Shown: one piece after another, positions 1 to 11,607 of the stretch
How positions within the stretch are numbered: the stretch's first letter is position 1
How the letters are laid out: each line of letters starts with the position of its first letter
Source: Melieria omissa
Taxonomy: Eukaryota > Arthropoda > Insecta > Diptera > Ulidiidae
DNA: 64,000 nucleotides
NCBI GenBank assembly: GCA_963971225.1
Contig: OZ020269.1
Location: 85,846,450 to 85,910,449 of the forward strand
Direction of reading: 5' to 3'
Notes under the pieces: generated by a model
The model's input: only the letters and a program-made list of their open reading frames with translations
What the model was told of the DNA's origin: nothing
Database searches by the model: none
Position numbers and translations under genes: made by a program

Positions 1-174
1 GCTGTGGCGCTGTCAGCGGCCGTTAGTGGTGTTGATGTCAAGTTGTTTGTTGTTGTAAGCGCCGCGCCCTGTAATTCCGAAGCATTTGGGCCGGCATTAG
101 GGTCCCGCGCATCCTCCATGGGTGGCGAGTTCTCGCGCACACAGGACATTAAACTCGCTGACATGCTGTGGCGT
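1..174 (-). CDS. candidate internal coding exon of an unidentified host gene (partial at window edge)
   Basis: On the minus strand the sequence reads a CTAAT branch-point match (213-209), a pyrimidine-leaning tract, TTTTGCAG, then an exon starting at 174. After one base that completes a split codon, the frame stays open to the window edge (57 codons), beginning RHSMSASLMSCVRENSPPME and continuing with an acidic, Asn/Thr/Ser-rich stretch typical of low-complexity fly proteins. The segment is much more GC-rich than the AT-rich DNA that follows. The phase matches the donor of the candidate exon at 18594. I recognise no domain and cannot name the gene. The + strand is also open here (from 4 to 213) but has no ATG start, so it is the less likely reading. 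Confidence 0.45.
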
Positions 175-331
175 CTGCAAAACAATTTCAAAAAGGTATT
201 TAGGAAACATTAGTAAATTTAGTAAACATTTTTTGAAATATTTTTAACTGAAATAAGATTAATGCAAAGGTTCTTAAACACTCATTAAAAGTAGCAAGAA
301 ATAAGAATCGATATTGAAACAAATTGTTTGA

Positions 332-597
332 AAAGATGCATCGTTAATCAAACGTATTATATTCCTTTAGCCAAAAAAAGTAAATAAAAGTCAATCATGG
401 GATCTTGATTGACTTTTTTAAACAGCTCTACAACTGTTATTATTTGAAAAGAATTATTTATTATTATTTGAAGAAACTTGTAATTTGAAAAGATGCATCG
501 TTACTTAAACGTATTCTATTCATTTAGACAAAACGAAAGCAAAAAAAGTTATCTTGGGGTCTTGACTGACTTTTTTAAACAGCTCTACAACTGTATA
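332..597. repeat. two-copy tandem duplication, unit about 155 bp
   Basis: Both copies begin with AAAAGATGCATCGTTA and end with GACTTTTTTAAACAGCTCTA followed by CAACTGT (copies near 332-440 and 487-597). The copies have drifted by substitutions and small indels. No coding frame is preserved. Confidence 0.8.
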
Positions 598-2062
598 TGT
601 CAGGACTTTGAATCACATTCATAATTCGGTTCAAAGTAACTTGGTTCAAATATTTAATAAAAAAAAATTAAGTATTTAATCCAAAGACACATAAACATTT
701 GTATTATTTCCGTTTCAAATCTGGGTTTCAGTTTGTTGACAAATTTAGTCCTAAGCAAATCTGCTAATCGGTTCTTAACCCAAAGATTAAAACAATCCAT
801 ACTAAATATTCACATATCTAAACCGCTTTAAAACATTCATTTTTCATATCTAAAACGCTTTGGAAGTAATTTGTTGACAAACGACAAACAAAATTTATTC
901 CTCTAAGCACAGAAGCCAAAATTTATATCTTTTTTTTATATTTTCTTATAGTACCGAATACAAAAAAAAACTCATCAAAATCAACGAGTACTGACTCTTA
1001 GTTACTCGTTACATTGTAGCACTGACAAAGAATAAAAGTATGCAACAAAAAACTTGTTAATTGAGCAGGCAATTGAAAATATGGCCAATGGCAAAATGGC
1101 GGCAACACTCGTAATTTCCTGTTAGTCAACAATTAGTTTTTAATAACAATTAGGAACGCGGGTTCTCACTTAATTGCAAAATATTGTTTCGCAACGGCAC
1201 TCAATTTGCATTGCAGTGGCAGCATTTTTGTGATGTTGCGTGAAAATAATTCAATTTAAATTTTGATTAGAATTGCTAGAAGATGACTGCGACCACATAA
1301 ACTCGTTAAGACTTTAAATTAATTTTGACTAATAATTAAAAACTACTACTAAATATAAATTGGATTTTTTAAATTTTTTTACTAAGAAAATTCATACCAC
1401 TTTTGTTCTAAGTAGAACGAAAAATATACTTTAGGTGTGGGTTTCTTTGTTTCATTGTGATTAATTACTGACTAAACAATTTTTTCGAGACCTCAGAGCT
1501 TTCCTATTTGACACTCTTACTCACAACTCTGCTGGCTTCTTAATCTGAGATTAACTTTTAATTATTATTGCATTGATTTTTATGTGTTAAAATAAGATTC
1601 TCGGTAAGTAGTAAGGTAGGTCTTCAAGTAAATATTTTAATGGTCGTGTTTGGAGAAAAGCATAGTTTCATTAGGTATCATTAGACAGAACATATTCGAT
1701 ATAACGAGTGACAGAACTTGTAGGAGATAAATTAATTACACAGTGCGAAAAATTCAGAAAAATGTTCGGGGGTCAAGATCAAACCTGTCTCCTTCGATAG
1801 AGGACCTCAGTAGAGGAAAAAGTACCAAGGGATTTTTCCCCGGGATGTTCGAGTTTTTTTTTTAATGCAGTTTAAAGATAGCGGCTTAGTGTCCCCTACT
1901 GAAACTTTTAAAACATCTTTTGACTTCAAATGACGTAAGTTTAGTTGAAAAAACTGAGCACAGATTACTCGGTATTTATAAAAATTGCACCTTCTATGAA
2001 AACCAGAAGGGGGGTTCGAGCTCTAACGTAATCAATGAGAAAGTAATAGAAAATAAAAAACC
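598..2062. other. AT-rich non-coding stretch
   Basis: I see no gene, terminal repeat or coding bias here. A short ORF at 1920-2144 lacks an ATG start and overlaps the 428 bp duplication that follows. Consistent with intronic DNA if the minus-strand gene model is right. Confidence 0.5.
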
Positions 2063-2889
2063 CTCAAACCTGTTCAGAATCGATACAAGAGTGTGTCTCC
2101 CTTTCGTTCTTGTGCAAATACGGAGAGAAGGTTACATAATTTGAAAAGTATAACCTTGTCATTTGACAGCTGTACATCATAAAAGTAAACAAATCTGACA
2201 TTTACTTGGTTAAAGTAAATGGATTGTTGCAATATGAATCGTTCAACTGACAAATCGATAATATTCGATCGATCACTCATATTGGAAGACTTCTGCTTAG
2301 AAAGGAAAGCTTAAGCCTCTAACTAAGCGTCTAACTTAACACTGTTAGAAGCTTACTGAAGGAAGAAAAGAACAATATAAACAAAAAAGAAGATCAATCC
2401 TTATAAAAACCCCTGAGATTACGCAATTTAAAGAATTTTCTATGAGTTTTCAATCCTAAAACGGCTAATAGCAATAGAACATCAAAAACACTCAAACCTG
2501 TTCAGAATCGATACAAGAGTGTGTCTCCCTTTAGTTCTTGTGCAAATACGGAGAGAAGGTTACATAATTTGAAAAGTATAACCCTGTCATTTGACAGCTG
2601 TACATCATAAAAGTAAACAAATCTGACATTCGCTTGGTAGAAGTAAATGGATTATTGCAATAAAAATCGTTCAACTAACAAATCGAAAAGATTGGATCAC
2701 TTGGAAATATTGGAAGACTTGTGCTTAGCAAAGAAAGCTTAAGCCTCTAACTAAGCGTCTAACTTAACACTGTTAGAAGCTTACTGAAGGAAGAAAAGAA
2801 TAATATAAACAAAAAAGAAGATCAATCCTGATAAAATCCTCTGAGCTTAAGTAATTTAAAGGCTTTCCTAGGAGATTTCAATCCTAAAA
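2063..2889. repeat. two-copy direct tandem repeat, period 428 bp
   Basis: Unit 1 starts at 2063 and unit 2 at 2491, both with CTCAAACCTGTTCAGAATCG. They stay closely alike through TTTGACAGCTGTACATCATA and the segment around CTAACTAAGCGTCTAACTTA, ending near TTCAATCCTAAAA. There are no TG...CA ends or target duplications, so this looks like a local duplication rather than a pair of LTRs. Confidence 0.85.
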
Positions 2890-3114
2890 ATAAAGTATAA
2901 AGAACTCATTAACATGTCAAGGAGTAAACTAAGAATCCTAACAGACATTTGAAGTGATCACTGTAGACTTAGTTACCCCATGTGGAACATGGATCTAGCT
3001 TTAGCTATCTGTTAGTTCTGTACAGAGAGTGAGGAAATATGATTCCAAATTATAAAAATGAGTTGGTAAACATATCTGGGACAGGAAACAACTCTCCCAT
3101 GTTAATCTATTTAA

Positions 3115-3197
3115 CCCTTTCAGTCACAATGTCCAATATATTGGACTACAGCCCATACCATTCATACAGGACGGGTTTATTTTCATGTCGGAAAGGG
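3115..3197. mobile_element. 83 bp TTAA-flanked MITE (piggyBac-like hallmarks)
   Basis: The segment is flanked by TTAA at 3111-3114 and 3198-3201. It starts CCCTTTC and ends GAAAGGG, a perfect 7 bp terminal inverted repeat. TTAA duplications with CCC-type ends are the hallmark of piggyBac elements. It contains a palindromic GTCCAATATATTGGAC core. The small size and short repeat leave some chance of coincidence. Confidence 0.5.
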
Positions 3198-3201
3198 TTA
3201 A

Positions 3202-5630
3202 TATTCACAGATTTTTACTAGACATTGGTCTAAGAAAGGTTCTATGAATGAAATCCTTGTTTTACAACTCAAAAAGCGATCACAATAGATCTAACAGATC
3301 GCAAGCTAGATCACCCTTTTATAAATCCCAACTAATCTAAAGCTCTTCCAAAGACTCTCGCCCTTATAAGATTCAGCTAGTGCAAGGCTTGAAGTTTGCT
3401 GCTTGTAGAGAGTTGAAGATACGATGGTGGACCATGATTTGCCGCTCGATGGATACGTCAAATTACTATATTTGCAGAAGTAAAACCCTACAAGTGTCTT
3501 AGGAGAGGACAAAGCATTCTGAAAAAGTTAGGCTCTCCTGTTTGCTTTTCGCTTTGATGAAAGAATGAAGAGGAAGCAACGGAATCGAAAATGAATCTGA
3601 ATGAATGAACACCACACATTTGGTCTCTATTGCAACCAGAGTTCCGGGAATGTGTAATTTCAAAATTTGATAATGTCAACTGTCATCTCCGATCAAGCGA
3701 TTTCATGCCGTGGGACTGTTTTCCCAGGCTACGTCGAAAAATATGGTTTATGAATTCTTTTATCAAACTTTTTAACAGGTTAAGTTAAAAAATATGGTTT
3801 ATGAATTCAATTCTCAAACTTTTAAACATTGAAAAAGCAATAATTACGAAATCATAGTTGAAAATCATATTACCCGAAATGTCAGTTGAAACATTTGGTG
3901 GAAGTATCAGTCGAAATGTCTAAAAAAAGTCATTGTAAACTGCATCGACAGAACCAAGACCTTGCAACAGTCTTGTGGCGGTCACCTGCAGTATAAAGTT
4001 TGAACGATGTTGTATAAAAAAGAAGGTTGAAATGATCGATAAAAAGGTTCAGTCGATTACTGAATTGTAAATGTGTTTAGTTTAACTTTACTTTTGAAAT
4101 AAAACAAATATTCCCTCTTCAAATGATGAAAAAAACACAAGTGAAATAATAAAAACAAATAAAATAATAAAAATAATAAAAAATATAAATTAAAGCCGAT
4201 TACATTTTGAAAGCGAAGTTTATTCGCTTTAACCGCTCTTTCTTTCTTTCAGCCACTCTTCCTTTCTTTTGCATATACATATTTTACTCCTCCCCCCACA
4301 GTTCGCTGATGCGACAATAATCGCAGCGCAAGTGGCGTCAATTGCAATTTCAATTAATTTCGCCATGACATTGCAAATGTCAACGACTGACAACCGACTG
4401 CGGCTAGCCGAAACAATAACAACAACAACTGTTGATTAATTAATTAATAAAACGCATTGCAGCCGGCTTTGACGCGACGCTGCGGCGATGTTCGATGGAA
4501 AAGTGCAAATGTGCCGAATGTGTGTCGGTGTGTCACTCTCACTGTCAACAGTGGCGTCAACACGCAGCCAGACACATCATTAACGCCCGCAACAGCGACA
4601 GCAGCGTTTGTTAGCGACGTTACGATTTTAAGTTTGTGTCAATGTGCAGGCAATGGCAATTTTCATTGAAACATTAATATGAGTAAGTATGCGAGTAAAT
4701 ATATATACACACACACACCCACATGTTTATACAGACACACACACTTGCAATTGTCAATTCGCTTGCTGCTTGCTGACAGTGTGCAAAGCCCATTCAGACG
4801 CTTTAAGGCTTCGCAATAGCGAGTTGACAATCCTCCCAACAGCAGCAGCCGTCTTTCCTTGGACCAAGTTCCAACTCCGCGTCCTGCGCTATCGATCTTT
4901 TCACGCTTTAACGCTACATGCGCGAATTAATTCACTTTTGCTAATTAACTCAATTTTTGCTTAGAACTTGCCATGCCGCCCAGCCGTCTGCTTTGGCATG
5001 AATCTTTTTAGTTTATGCGAAAAGTACATGCGAGCAGCATACACACACACACACACACGCTCGCATATGGCTTCATATGTGTGCGGAAATTAAATTTTGC
5101 ATGTATGCGGAAATTCGACGTTACATTGCGTTGCGGTTCAGTCTCCCACGCCACATGCCGCATGCTGTGTGAGGCAAGTCAAGTGGCAGGGCGTGGCGTG
5201 GGCCTTCAAGATGTGTAAGTGTGGGTGGATGTGAAGCTCCCAGCTTTAATTGGCTGAAGTGCGTACGGATGAAACATTTGTGCTGTGCGCAAATGTTAAT
5301 TGAAGGACAATTGCGCAGTTGCACACGCGTCGCAAAATTAATGACAGCAGCACTGGCACACAGGCCCAACAACAACAACAAGAAGAAGAAAAAGAGTAGA
5401 GTGCCTTTTGTTGAAAAATGAAAGTGTAAAAATGCTGTCGAATTCGACAAAAGGCCGCAGCACACAAGCACAACTGAGTCCTTACACTTGAGCCTTTGAG
5501 ACTTTGAGGTTAGGTGGCGACTGCCCAATTACAATACACGTGAGGTTAGTGAGTAATGCCTGGCTGGTGTAATTAATGTGTTAAGTTAATTTGATGAGAG
5601 TTGAAAAACTGAAAGGTTGACGCTGTAAAT
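3202..5630. other. non-coding stretch with a GC-richer island (about 4,440-5,540)
   Basis: A local 51 bp duplication (AAAAATATGGTTTATGAATTC at 3736 and 3787) lies in AT-rich DNA, followed by a GC-richer island with GTG/CA-rich stretches and a (CA)n run at about 5039-5058. The short ORFs on both strands (for example 4457-4669 and 5121-5528) begin at non-ATG codons or overlap low-complexity (AAC)n DNA. No supported gene. Confidence 0.5.
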
Positions 5631-5661
5631 GTTTACGAGGGTCAGACCCACCCTCGTAAAC
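5631..5661. repeat. perfect short hairpin, 12 bp stem and 7 nt loop
   Basis: GTTTACGAGGGT (5631-5642), loop CAGACCC, then the exact reverse complement ACCCTCGTAAAC (5650-5661). There is no T-run or gene end next to it, so I do not call it a terminator. It may be a relic of a tiny inverted-repeat element. Confidence 0.7.
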
Positions 5662-6715
5662 CTAGTAAAAGTTTCCGACCTCAACATGAAAAGATGGCAG
5701 CACTTGTCAACAAAGGGTTTGGAATCTATTTTCGCCCATTTTGAATGGTTTGAGTTTATTGATGTGTGTTTTTGTGAAAATGGAAAGAGTGATTAAATAC
5801 TTGTTTATAAAATTCAATACTTTTAAGCAAATTAAAGTTTAAACAAAATGTTAACAAATAAATTCAAACGTGGCCGTATTAACCTGTAATTCCTGACGAT
5901 AACATTGGTGAAGTGCACCAAATGCTAAAGTTTAATTTCAGTGTGTTCAGCACCAAATTAAAACTAATTATTTGCCCTTCTCTTCTATATAAATATGTGT
6001 AATATTATTATTTGTCATGGCTTGCTAATTGATTCATGATGGCTCCACATTGCTCTGTCTCAATTCCCACTTTCCCTCAGTGCGTTATTACTTTCCCTCC
6101 ACAACTTTATGGTCCCACAGGCGCGTCGCCTTCTCGTTACACACAACTCAAATTAATCAACTTCCTTCAGACATTCCAATGATATCCACTTGTATGCATA
6201 AACTTTTATGTATGCAAACACACACACAGTGACACATCTCCCCAGCGCATCACTCGGGCGTTATTAGTGCGCCGTCGCCTCGCCGCATTGGCGCCACGCA
6301 CGCCCTGCCGCCATCGTCTGTCTGTCAGTTTCGCGCGCAGCACAAAGTTCGCATCCAACTGCACACATCCCACAAGTGCGGAATGCTGAAATTAATTTGT
6401 TATTTGTCTTGCTCAAAATAATATAGTTGCTGTGTTTTATTGTTGTTGCGTGCATCTTGCTCTGCGTAGCGTGCGGAATGCAAATTGGAGGGTGCAAAGT
6501 GCAGTTGCAGAACTTCTCCCTTGCCCTGTGCACTTGCAACTGTTGCAATTGCTAAATATAACAAATGCATATTGCGCTCCAAGAGTTTCGTATCTCATGC
6601 AAGGAATTTTATAGTGTTGCATTTTCCATGGTCTCAGAGACATTTATGTGAATGTAATAAAATATGATTAAAAAATCGAGTATGATAAAATAAAATTAAA
6701 AAAACACATAAAAAC
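5662..6715. other. non-coding stretch
   Basis: AT-rich DNA leads into a GC-richer island at about 6,230-6,620 that is rich in TGC/GCA words. The ORFs there overlap each other in four frames with no coding bias. No gene supported. Confidence 0.5.
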
Positions 6716-7006
6716 AAAATAAAATAAAATAAAATAAAATAAAATAAAATAAAATAAAATAAATTAAAATAAAATAAAATAAAATAAAATAAAATAAAAT
6801 AAAATAAAATAAAATAAAATAAAATAAAATAAAATAAAATAAAATAAAATAAAATAAAATAAAATAAAATAAAATAAAATAAAATAAAATAAAATAAAAT
6901 AAAATAAAATAAAATAAAATAAAATAAAATAAAATAAAATAAAAGAAAATGAAATGAAATGAAATGAAATAAAATTAAATTAAATTAAATTAAATAAAAT
7001 CAAATA
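6716..7006. repeat. (AAAAT)n pentanucleotide microsatellite
   Basis: AAAAT is repeated almost perfectly from about 6716 to 6943 with one AAATT interruption near 6761. The array then decays into GAAAT and AAATT variants to about 7006, suggesting growth by slippage. Confidence 0.95.
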
Positions 7007-8767
7007 AATTATAATAAATAAGCATTTATAATATTTAAATTTCATTTAAAATTTTTTGTAACAATGTTTATAAGAAAAAAGATTCGCCCAACTGCCACAA
7101 CTGAGCCGAAATAAACAACACAGCACAACGCTAAGCGCAGTGTTCAGAGTATTTTATCGTTCCCCCTAAAAGTAGGCAATATTAAATGCTGTAGCTTGTA
7201 CGGACAAAATCGATCGATACAGTGCGATATTGCACGATCGCTGCTTTGGTATAATTGTAATTGTATTGCTTTTGCGTGCACACTCTGAACAATTTTCTCT
7301 ACAATTTTTAAATTAGTACTGAAACTGCAAAAAAAAATTTGGAATGGTTAAAAGTTTAAGTAAAAAAGTTATACGAGCGTGTGAATGAACACGGCACTAC
7401 ACTACACTCACTATAACAAGTATTCATTAAGTCTTATCGGTGCTGAAAAATCTAACAAATTACAAGTGCTCGACTTTCTTTGATTTGAGAAACAAACAAC
7501 AACATACAAGCTTTCACACCAAAAGTGATGATGATCCAACTTCTTCTGTGTGATTACAGCAATGTACATATTTCTCTTTCCTTCTCTCTATCTGGCCAAT
7601 TCGTAGTCCAGTCGTATATCTATCAACTTGGTTGTCTATATATAAATATGTCTTTCTAAATCACATTAACTTTGAGTTTGACTGACTTATGACTATGACT
7701 TCAGCCTGAAGCATGATGCAGTGGTCTGACAGTTTAATGAGTAAACAGTCAGATGAATGTAGAAACCAATGTAGTTTGCTATTTTGTAGTCAACAATTCA
7801 CACACTGAATTCTTTGCAATCGCCACTGCCGACTTTGTCGTTCATCGCTCATGTTACTCACTTAACTTGGGTACTTTGCGCTTTTCCCTCTTTTCAATTC
7901 TATTTTTTAAACATTAATTTCTTATTTTTTTATTCTGAATTTAAAGCCCATTCAACACATTATTTTTCTTAAAAAATTCTATTAAAAACACCCAAAAAAT
8001 ACACACAAATATTTAAAGTTAAATTTCATTTCTACAGATTTGACGAATGTTCGGGAATGGGAAAAATCTGGCAACACCATTGCACCTCTTGTGGTTGCCT
8101 GACTGTGGCTTGCCGCTCATTCTGACTTATGGCTGCATCCATTTACTACCGATTTCTGCTTACTACCACAATTGTGGTCTTGGTGGTTTTAATTTGGTTT
8201 TGTTGTTATTGTTTCTAGTTATAATTAAATATAAGTTTTGCTTTTGCTCATGTCATTGTTTTTGCAGTTTCATTTCTCACCTCTACTGTCATTCAGATTA
8301 TTTCGTGTAGGAGCTTTGTTGTCATGGTTGTTGTGCTTAAAGCATTGTTGTTGGTTATTATATTTGTTTTTGTACCTGAGAATATTTTTTGCGCAATTTT
8401 GTAATAAATTGTTTTCTGCTGCTGGCTGACTGAATATCTACGCAGCGTTGGCAACAATGTAAAGCGAGCGCAAAAATTAACAAATGTGTGGCAACCGCAT
8501 GCGCCTCCTCAGCTCGGCATGCGAGCGCTTTCTTGTACAGTCAGGGCTGTATTTGAAGTTTAACGGTACCAACTGTGTGCGATATAAGGGCCGCATTGTG
8601 TATACTAACTTTTTAGGGGGACAAGTGTGAGTACTAATCGAAGAAGTGGTGAGGTCTAGCAGAGCTCAGAGCTTCTTGAAAGATTGCTGTGGCTTAGTGG
8701 TTGGATGTGAGGGGAGCCGAGAAAATTAAACCTAGAAACTTGATTTCTCAAGCATTCATTGTACTTA
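7007..8767. other. non-coding stretch with one possible small MITE
   Basis: A 10 bp inverted repeat TGTTCAGAGT (7141-7150) and ACTCTGAACA (about 7282-7291) brackets 150 bp that contains ATCGATCGAT and the hairpin GTGCGATATTGCAC. This could be a very small inverted-repeat element, but no target duplication is seen. The rest is AT-rich, with a T/G-rich tract at 8160-8430 that gives spurious ORFs. No gene supported. Confidence 0.45.
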
Positions 8768-8822
8768 AAGCTCAGTGGTTAGTGCGTTGCACTGTGAGCC
8801 ATACAGTCATAAGTTCGAATCC
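8768..8822 (+). repeat. tRNA-like Pol III A/B-box pair (tRNA relic or SINE head)
   Basis: AAGCTCAGTGGTTAGTGCG resembles the tRNA D-arm/A box, and AGTTCGAATCC (8812-8822) matches the B box, at tRNA-like spacing. Between them ACTGT-GAGCCAT-ACAGT forms a 5 bp stem with a 7 nt loop like an anticodon arm, but it lacks U33 and no acceptor stem pairs. It is therefore a tRNA pseudogene or tRNA-derived SINE, not a functional tRNA. A second A-box-like word (TGTGGCTTAGTGGTTGGATG) occurs about 80 bp upstream. Confidence 0.45.
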
Positions 8823-9759
8823 ATACTCAGTCAACATTAAATACCAAAAACTCTACTTTTAGTTTACAATTTCTGTCTTTTTTCTAACAAATCTCTGTGA
8901 GTAAAAAATAATTCACCATGAAAAAGTTTAGAGCCATCGCAACACAAAGGTCCAATATTCCCAAATGCCGTCTGTAGTGCACTGTTCTCGGTGCAAAATG
9001 CCTGCAAGGCTTCCCCTGGCCAATGCACACAACCAAAGTTTTACTTCAATGCGAGGCCGCCGAGTTGACATGGGGAAGTCTGCTTTGTGGCCCTCGGCGA
9101 GTTCTCATTATTATTTGTTGTTTGGTATTGTTTTTTATTTTTTTTTGTTTAATTGTTGTTGTTCCTACCATTGTTATTTGTTGATATGGCCGCTTGAATA
9201 CTTTCTCATTGCATTGTTGTTTTTGTGCTCGCCTTAGTTTACGTCTTTTTTTAGTCAGCAGCAGCCACACACACACCAACCAACTTGAAACAACCACCGC
9301 ACCAAAGTGTTGGATGTGCATTTCTTTTATTGTTTGTTTGCTGTCGTTGTTATTGTTTTTGCAATTATACAAGTGTTGCCCTACTGGCTTTTGCCACAAT
9401 TTGCGTTTTTATGGTGGATTTTATGCGCGCAAACATGAGTTTTTCATACGCTTCGGTAGTTAGTTTTTTCTTCCTCCTTTGCATTGTTGTTGTTATAGTT
9501 TTTTTTGTGTGGGTTTATTCAGCTCGAAGACCACAGTAGTCAGAACATGGGCGAGCACACCAAAACAAGTGAATTCCTACTGAACAATGAACCTGTATAG
9601 TGCATGAAAAAGATTTAAGTTTCCAACAGGTTAAGCTTGTAGGAATTTATTGAAATTCATGGAGCTGTAAACTGTTTGCCAAGATGTATCAAAGGTTATA
9701 GAAAAATTCTTAAAAATTTAAATTTTGCAATGAATGCTGGTAATTTTTTATTATTAATT
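8823..9759. other. non-coding stretch, GTT/TTG-rich
   Basis: A unique-looking island (8,960-9,540) rich in TTGTTGTT and TTTTT gives overlapping low-complexity ORFs on both strands. None has a convincing start or domain. No gene supported. Confidence 0.5.
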
Positions 9760-10560
9760 AATTTATTTAAAGTTTAGGAGTTTTCGGAGTTATGGTATAT
9801 GGATATTTCCTATCATCTGTTAGTATTGTATGTATCACAGTACACTTTTTTGGCATTTTAAATGCAATTAAATAAAGAAACAAAGTTTCGGAGTTTTCGG
9901 AGTCATTCAAAAAGCATGCAAAAGCCCACATTCATGCATTTAGCATAATATTTAGGGCAGTGCGCTATTTTTTCTAGTGTTTTTTCTGATATTTGTAGCT
10001 TGCGTTTTATTTTTTTTACTCCGAAAACATGTTTTTATACTTAAATTTAAAATGAAAATTGCACAAATTGCTTTTATTTGAAAGAATTAAACCCGTCACA
10101 GTACACTTTCTAATGCAATTAAATAGAGATATGCAATTTCTGAGTTTTCGGAGTCGTTCAAAAAGCATGCAAAACCCCTAATTCATGCATTTAGCAAAAT
10201 ATTAAGGACAGTGTGCTATTTATTTAGTGCTAAAATGTAATATTAATGGCTTGCTTTTTGAATTTTTTACTCCGAAAACATGTTTTCCTATTTGGAATTC
10301 GAATTCAAAACTGTAAATTGTTATTATTTGCAGCAATTAATTACGCCACAGTACACTTTGTAGGCATTCCGAATGCAATTAAAAAACAAATAAAGTTTAG
10401 GAGTTTCGGATTAATTCAAAATGAATGCAAAAATCCATATTAATGCATTTAGCACAATATTTACGACAGTAATGTAGTATTTATAGCTCAAGCTTCAAAT
10501 TGTTTACTCCGAAAAGATGTTTTCCCATTTTAACTCGAACTCAAAATTTAAAACTCTTTG
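9760..10560. repeat. degenerate tandem array, about 3 units of roughly 255 bp
   Basis: The word CACAGTACACTTT recurs at about 9836, 10097 and 10347. Each is followed by GCAATTAAA, then (A)GGAGTTTTCGGAGT or a variant, then AAAAAGCATGCAAAA, ATTCATGCATTTAGCA and CTCCGAAAACATGTTTT. Spacings are about 261 and 250 bp. The internal order is conserved while the sequence has drifted. Confidence 0.8.
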
Positions 10561-11603
10561 CAAACCAACGAATTTGGCTTAACTAACAGTAAAAATGTAC
10601 TCATCTGTATAGCTGTACAATGTACATCTTAATCTCAACAACAAATGTTGTGCTCTATACATATGACGCTCAGCCTCTGGTACATTATATAAGTGTTGGT
10701 AAAGGAGTGAAAAATTCAGCCTTGCACAATTTTGTTTTGTTTATTTACAAACTTCCAATCAATTTTCACCACAAAAGCGTAAAAATTGTTTATACAAAAC
10801 TTCAAACAGTTCAAACAGTTGTGCCCTTGTTCCGCATTATCGAATATCATCAAATCGACAGAAAATAAAATGACATTGGTTGTTTATTTGTTTGGCTATC
10901 AGTTGTTGATTTTCAATTGTTTGGCGTCATTTGCATAGAAATGAGTAATTAAATACATTGTAGCTGCTTTAACCGAGTTACACAAAATCAATTTGTGTAA
11001 TAAAATCAATTTGTGTAACTTGGTAGCGTAGCGTCTCAAAATGCTAATAAGTTCAAGATCAGTGAGCAGAAAATTGCAAATAGGTGGAATGACAAATTGA
11101 AATTACTCATGTTACTTGCCTTTATCTATTACCTATACAAATATAAATGTAATTATATAATAGGGTTTCAAAGCTGATTCCAGGTTGCAATTTCCCACTT
11201 GACATCAAACATTATGTAGAATATTTACACATGAATATACATTAAAAAAACATTTTAGGAGTTGGAAAAAATCAATATTTCTCAATAGATGCTTTGAATG
11301 TGGTTAAAACCATAGGCGCCATTTAATTCCGAAGTTCTAAAATAGAATTTGTTAATGAATGTTTTCGAAATTTAATAAAAGAAAACAGTTTTATTTAACT
11401 CAAAACTATCTAATTTGTAAGCTACAAAAACTTGATTTTAATTTAAATACAAAATCAAGGTTTTTCATCAGAACATCAATAAAGCTAAAAGGAAGTCTAA
11501 AAATGTAAGTCTGAAAACATGTAAAGTTCTTTTTATTCGATTTTTTTACGACAACTACCGACATAGTTCAATCAATAGTGTTGTGTAAATAATGTTGCAG
11601 CCT
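10561..11603. other. AT-rich non-coding stretch
   Basis: Contains a small direct repeat AAATCAATTTGTGTAA (twice near 10985-11015). No coding or mobile-element signature recognised. Confidence 0.5.
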
Positions 11604-11607
11604 TTAA

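Noticed and set aside
2063..2889. Pair of direct repeats considered as LTRs or a solo LTR pair
   Set aside because: The units are adjacent, lack TG/CA ends and flanking duplications, and have no internal coding region; a tandem duplication explains them.
5121..5528. 135-codon minus-strand ORF
   Set aside because: Crosses an (AAC/AAG)n tract giving Phe/Leu runs, and overlaps open frames in other phases; no domain.
8768..8840. Functional tRNA gene
   Set aside because: No pairing acceptor stem, no U33 and a weak T stem; kept only as a tRNA-like relic or SINE head.
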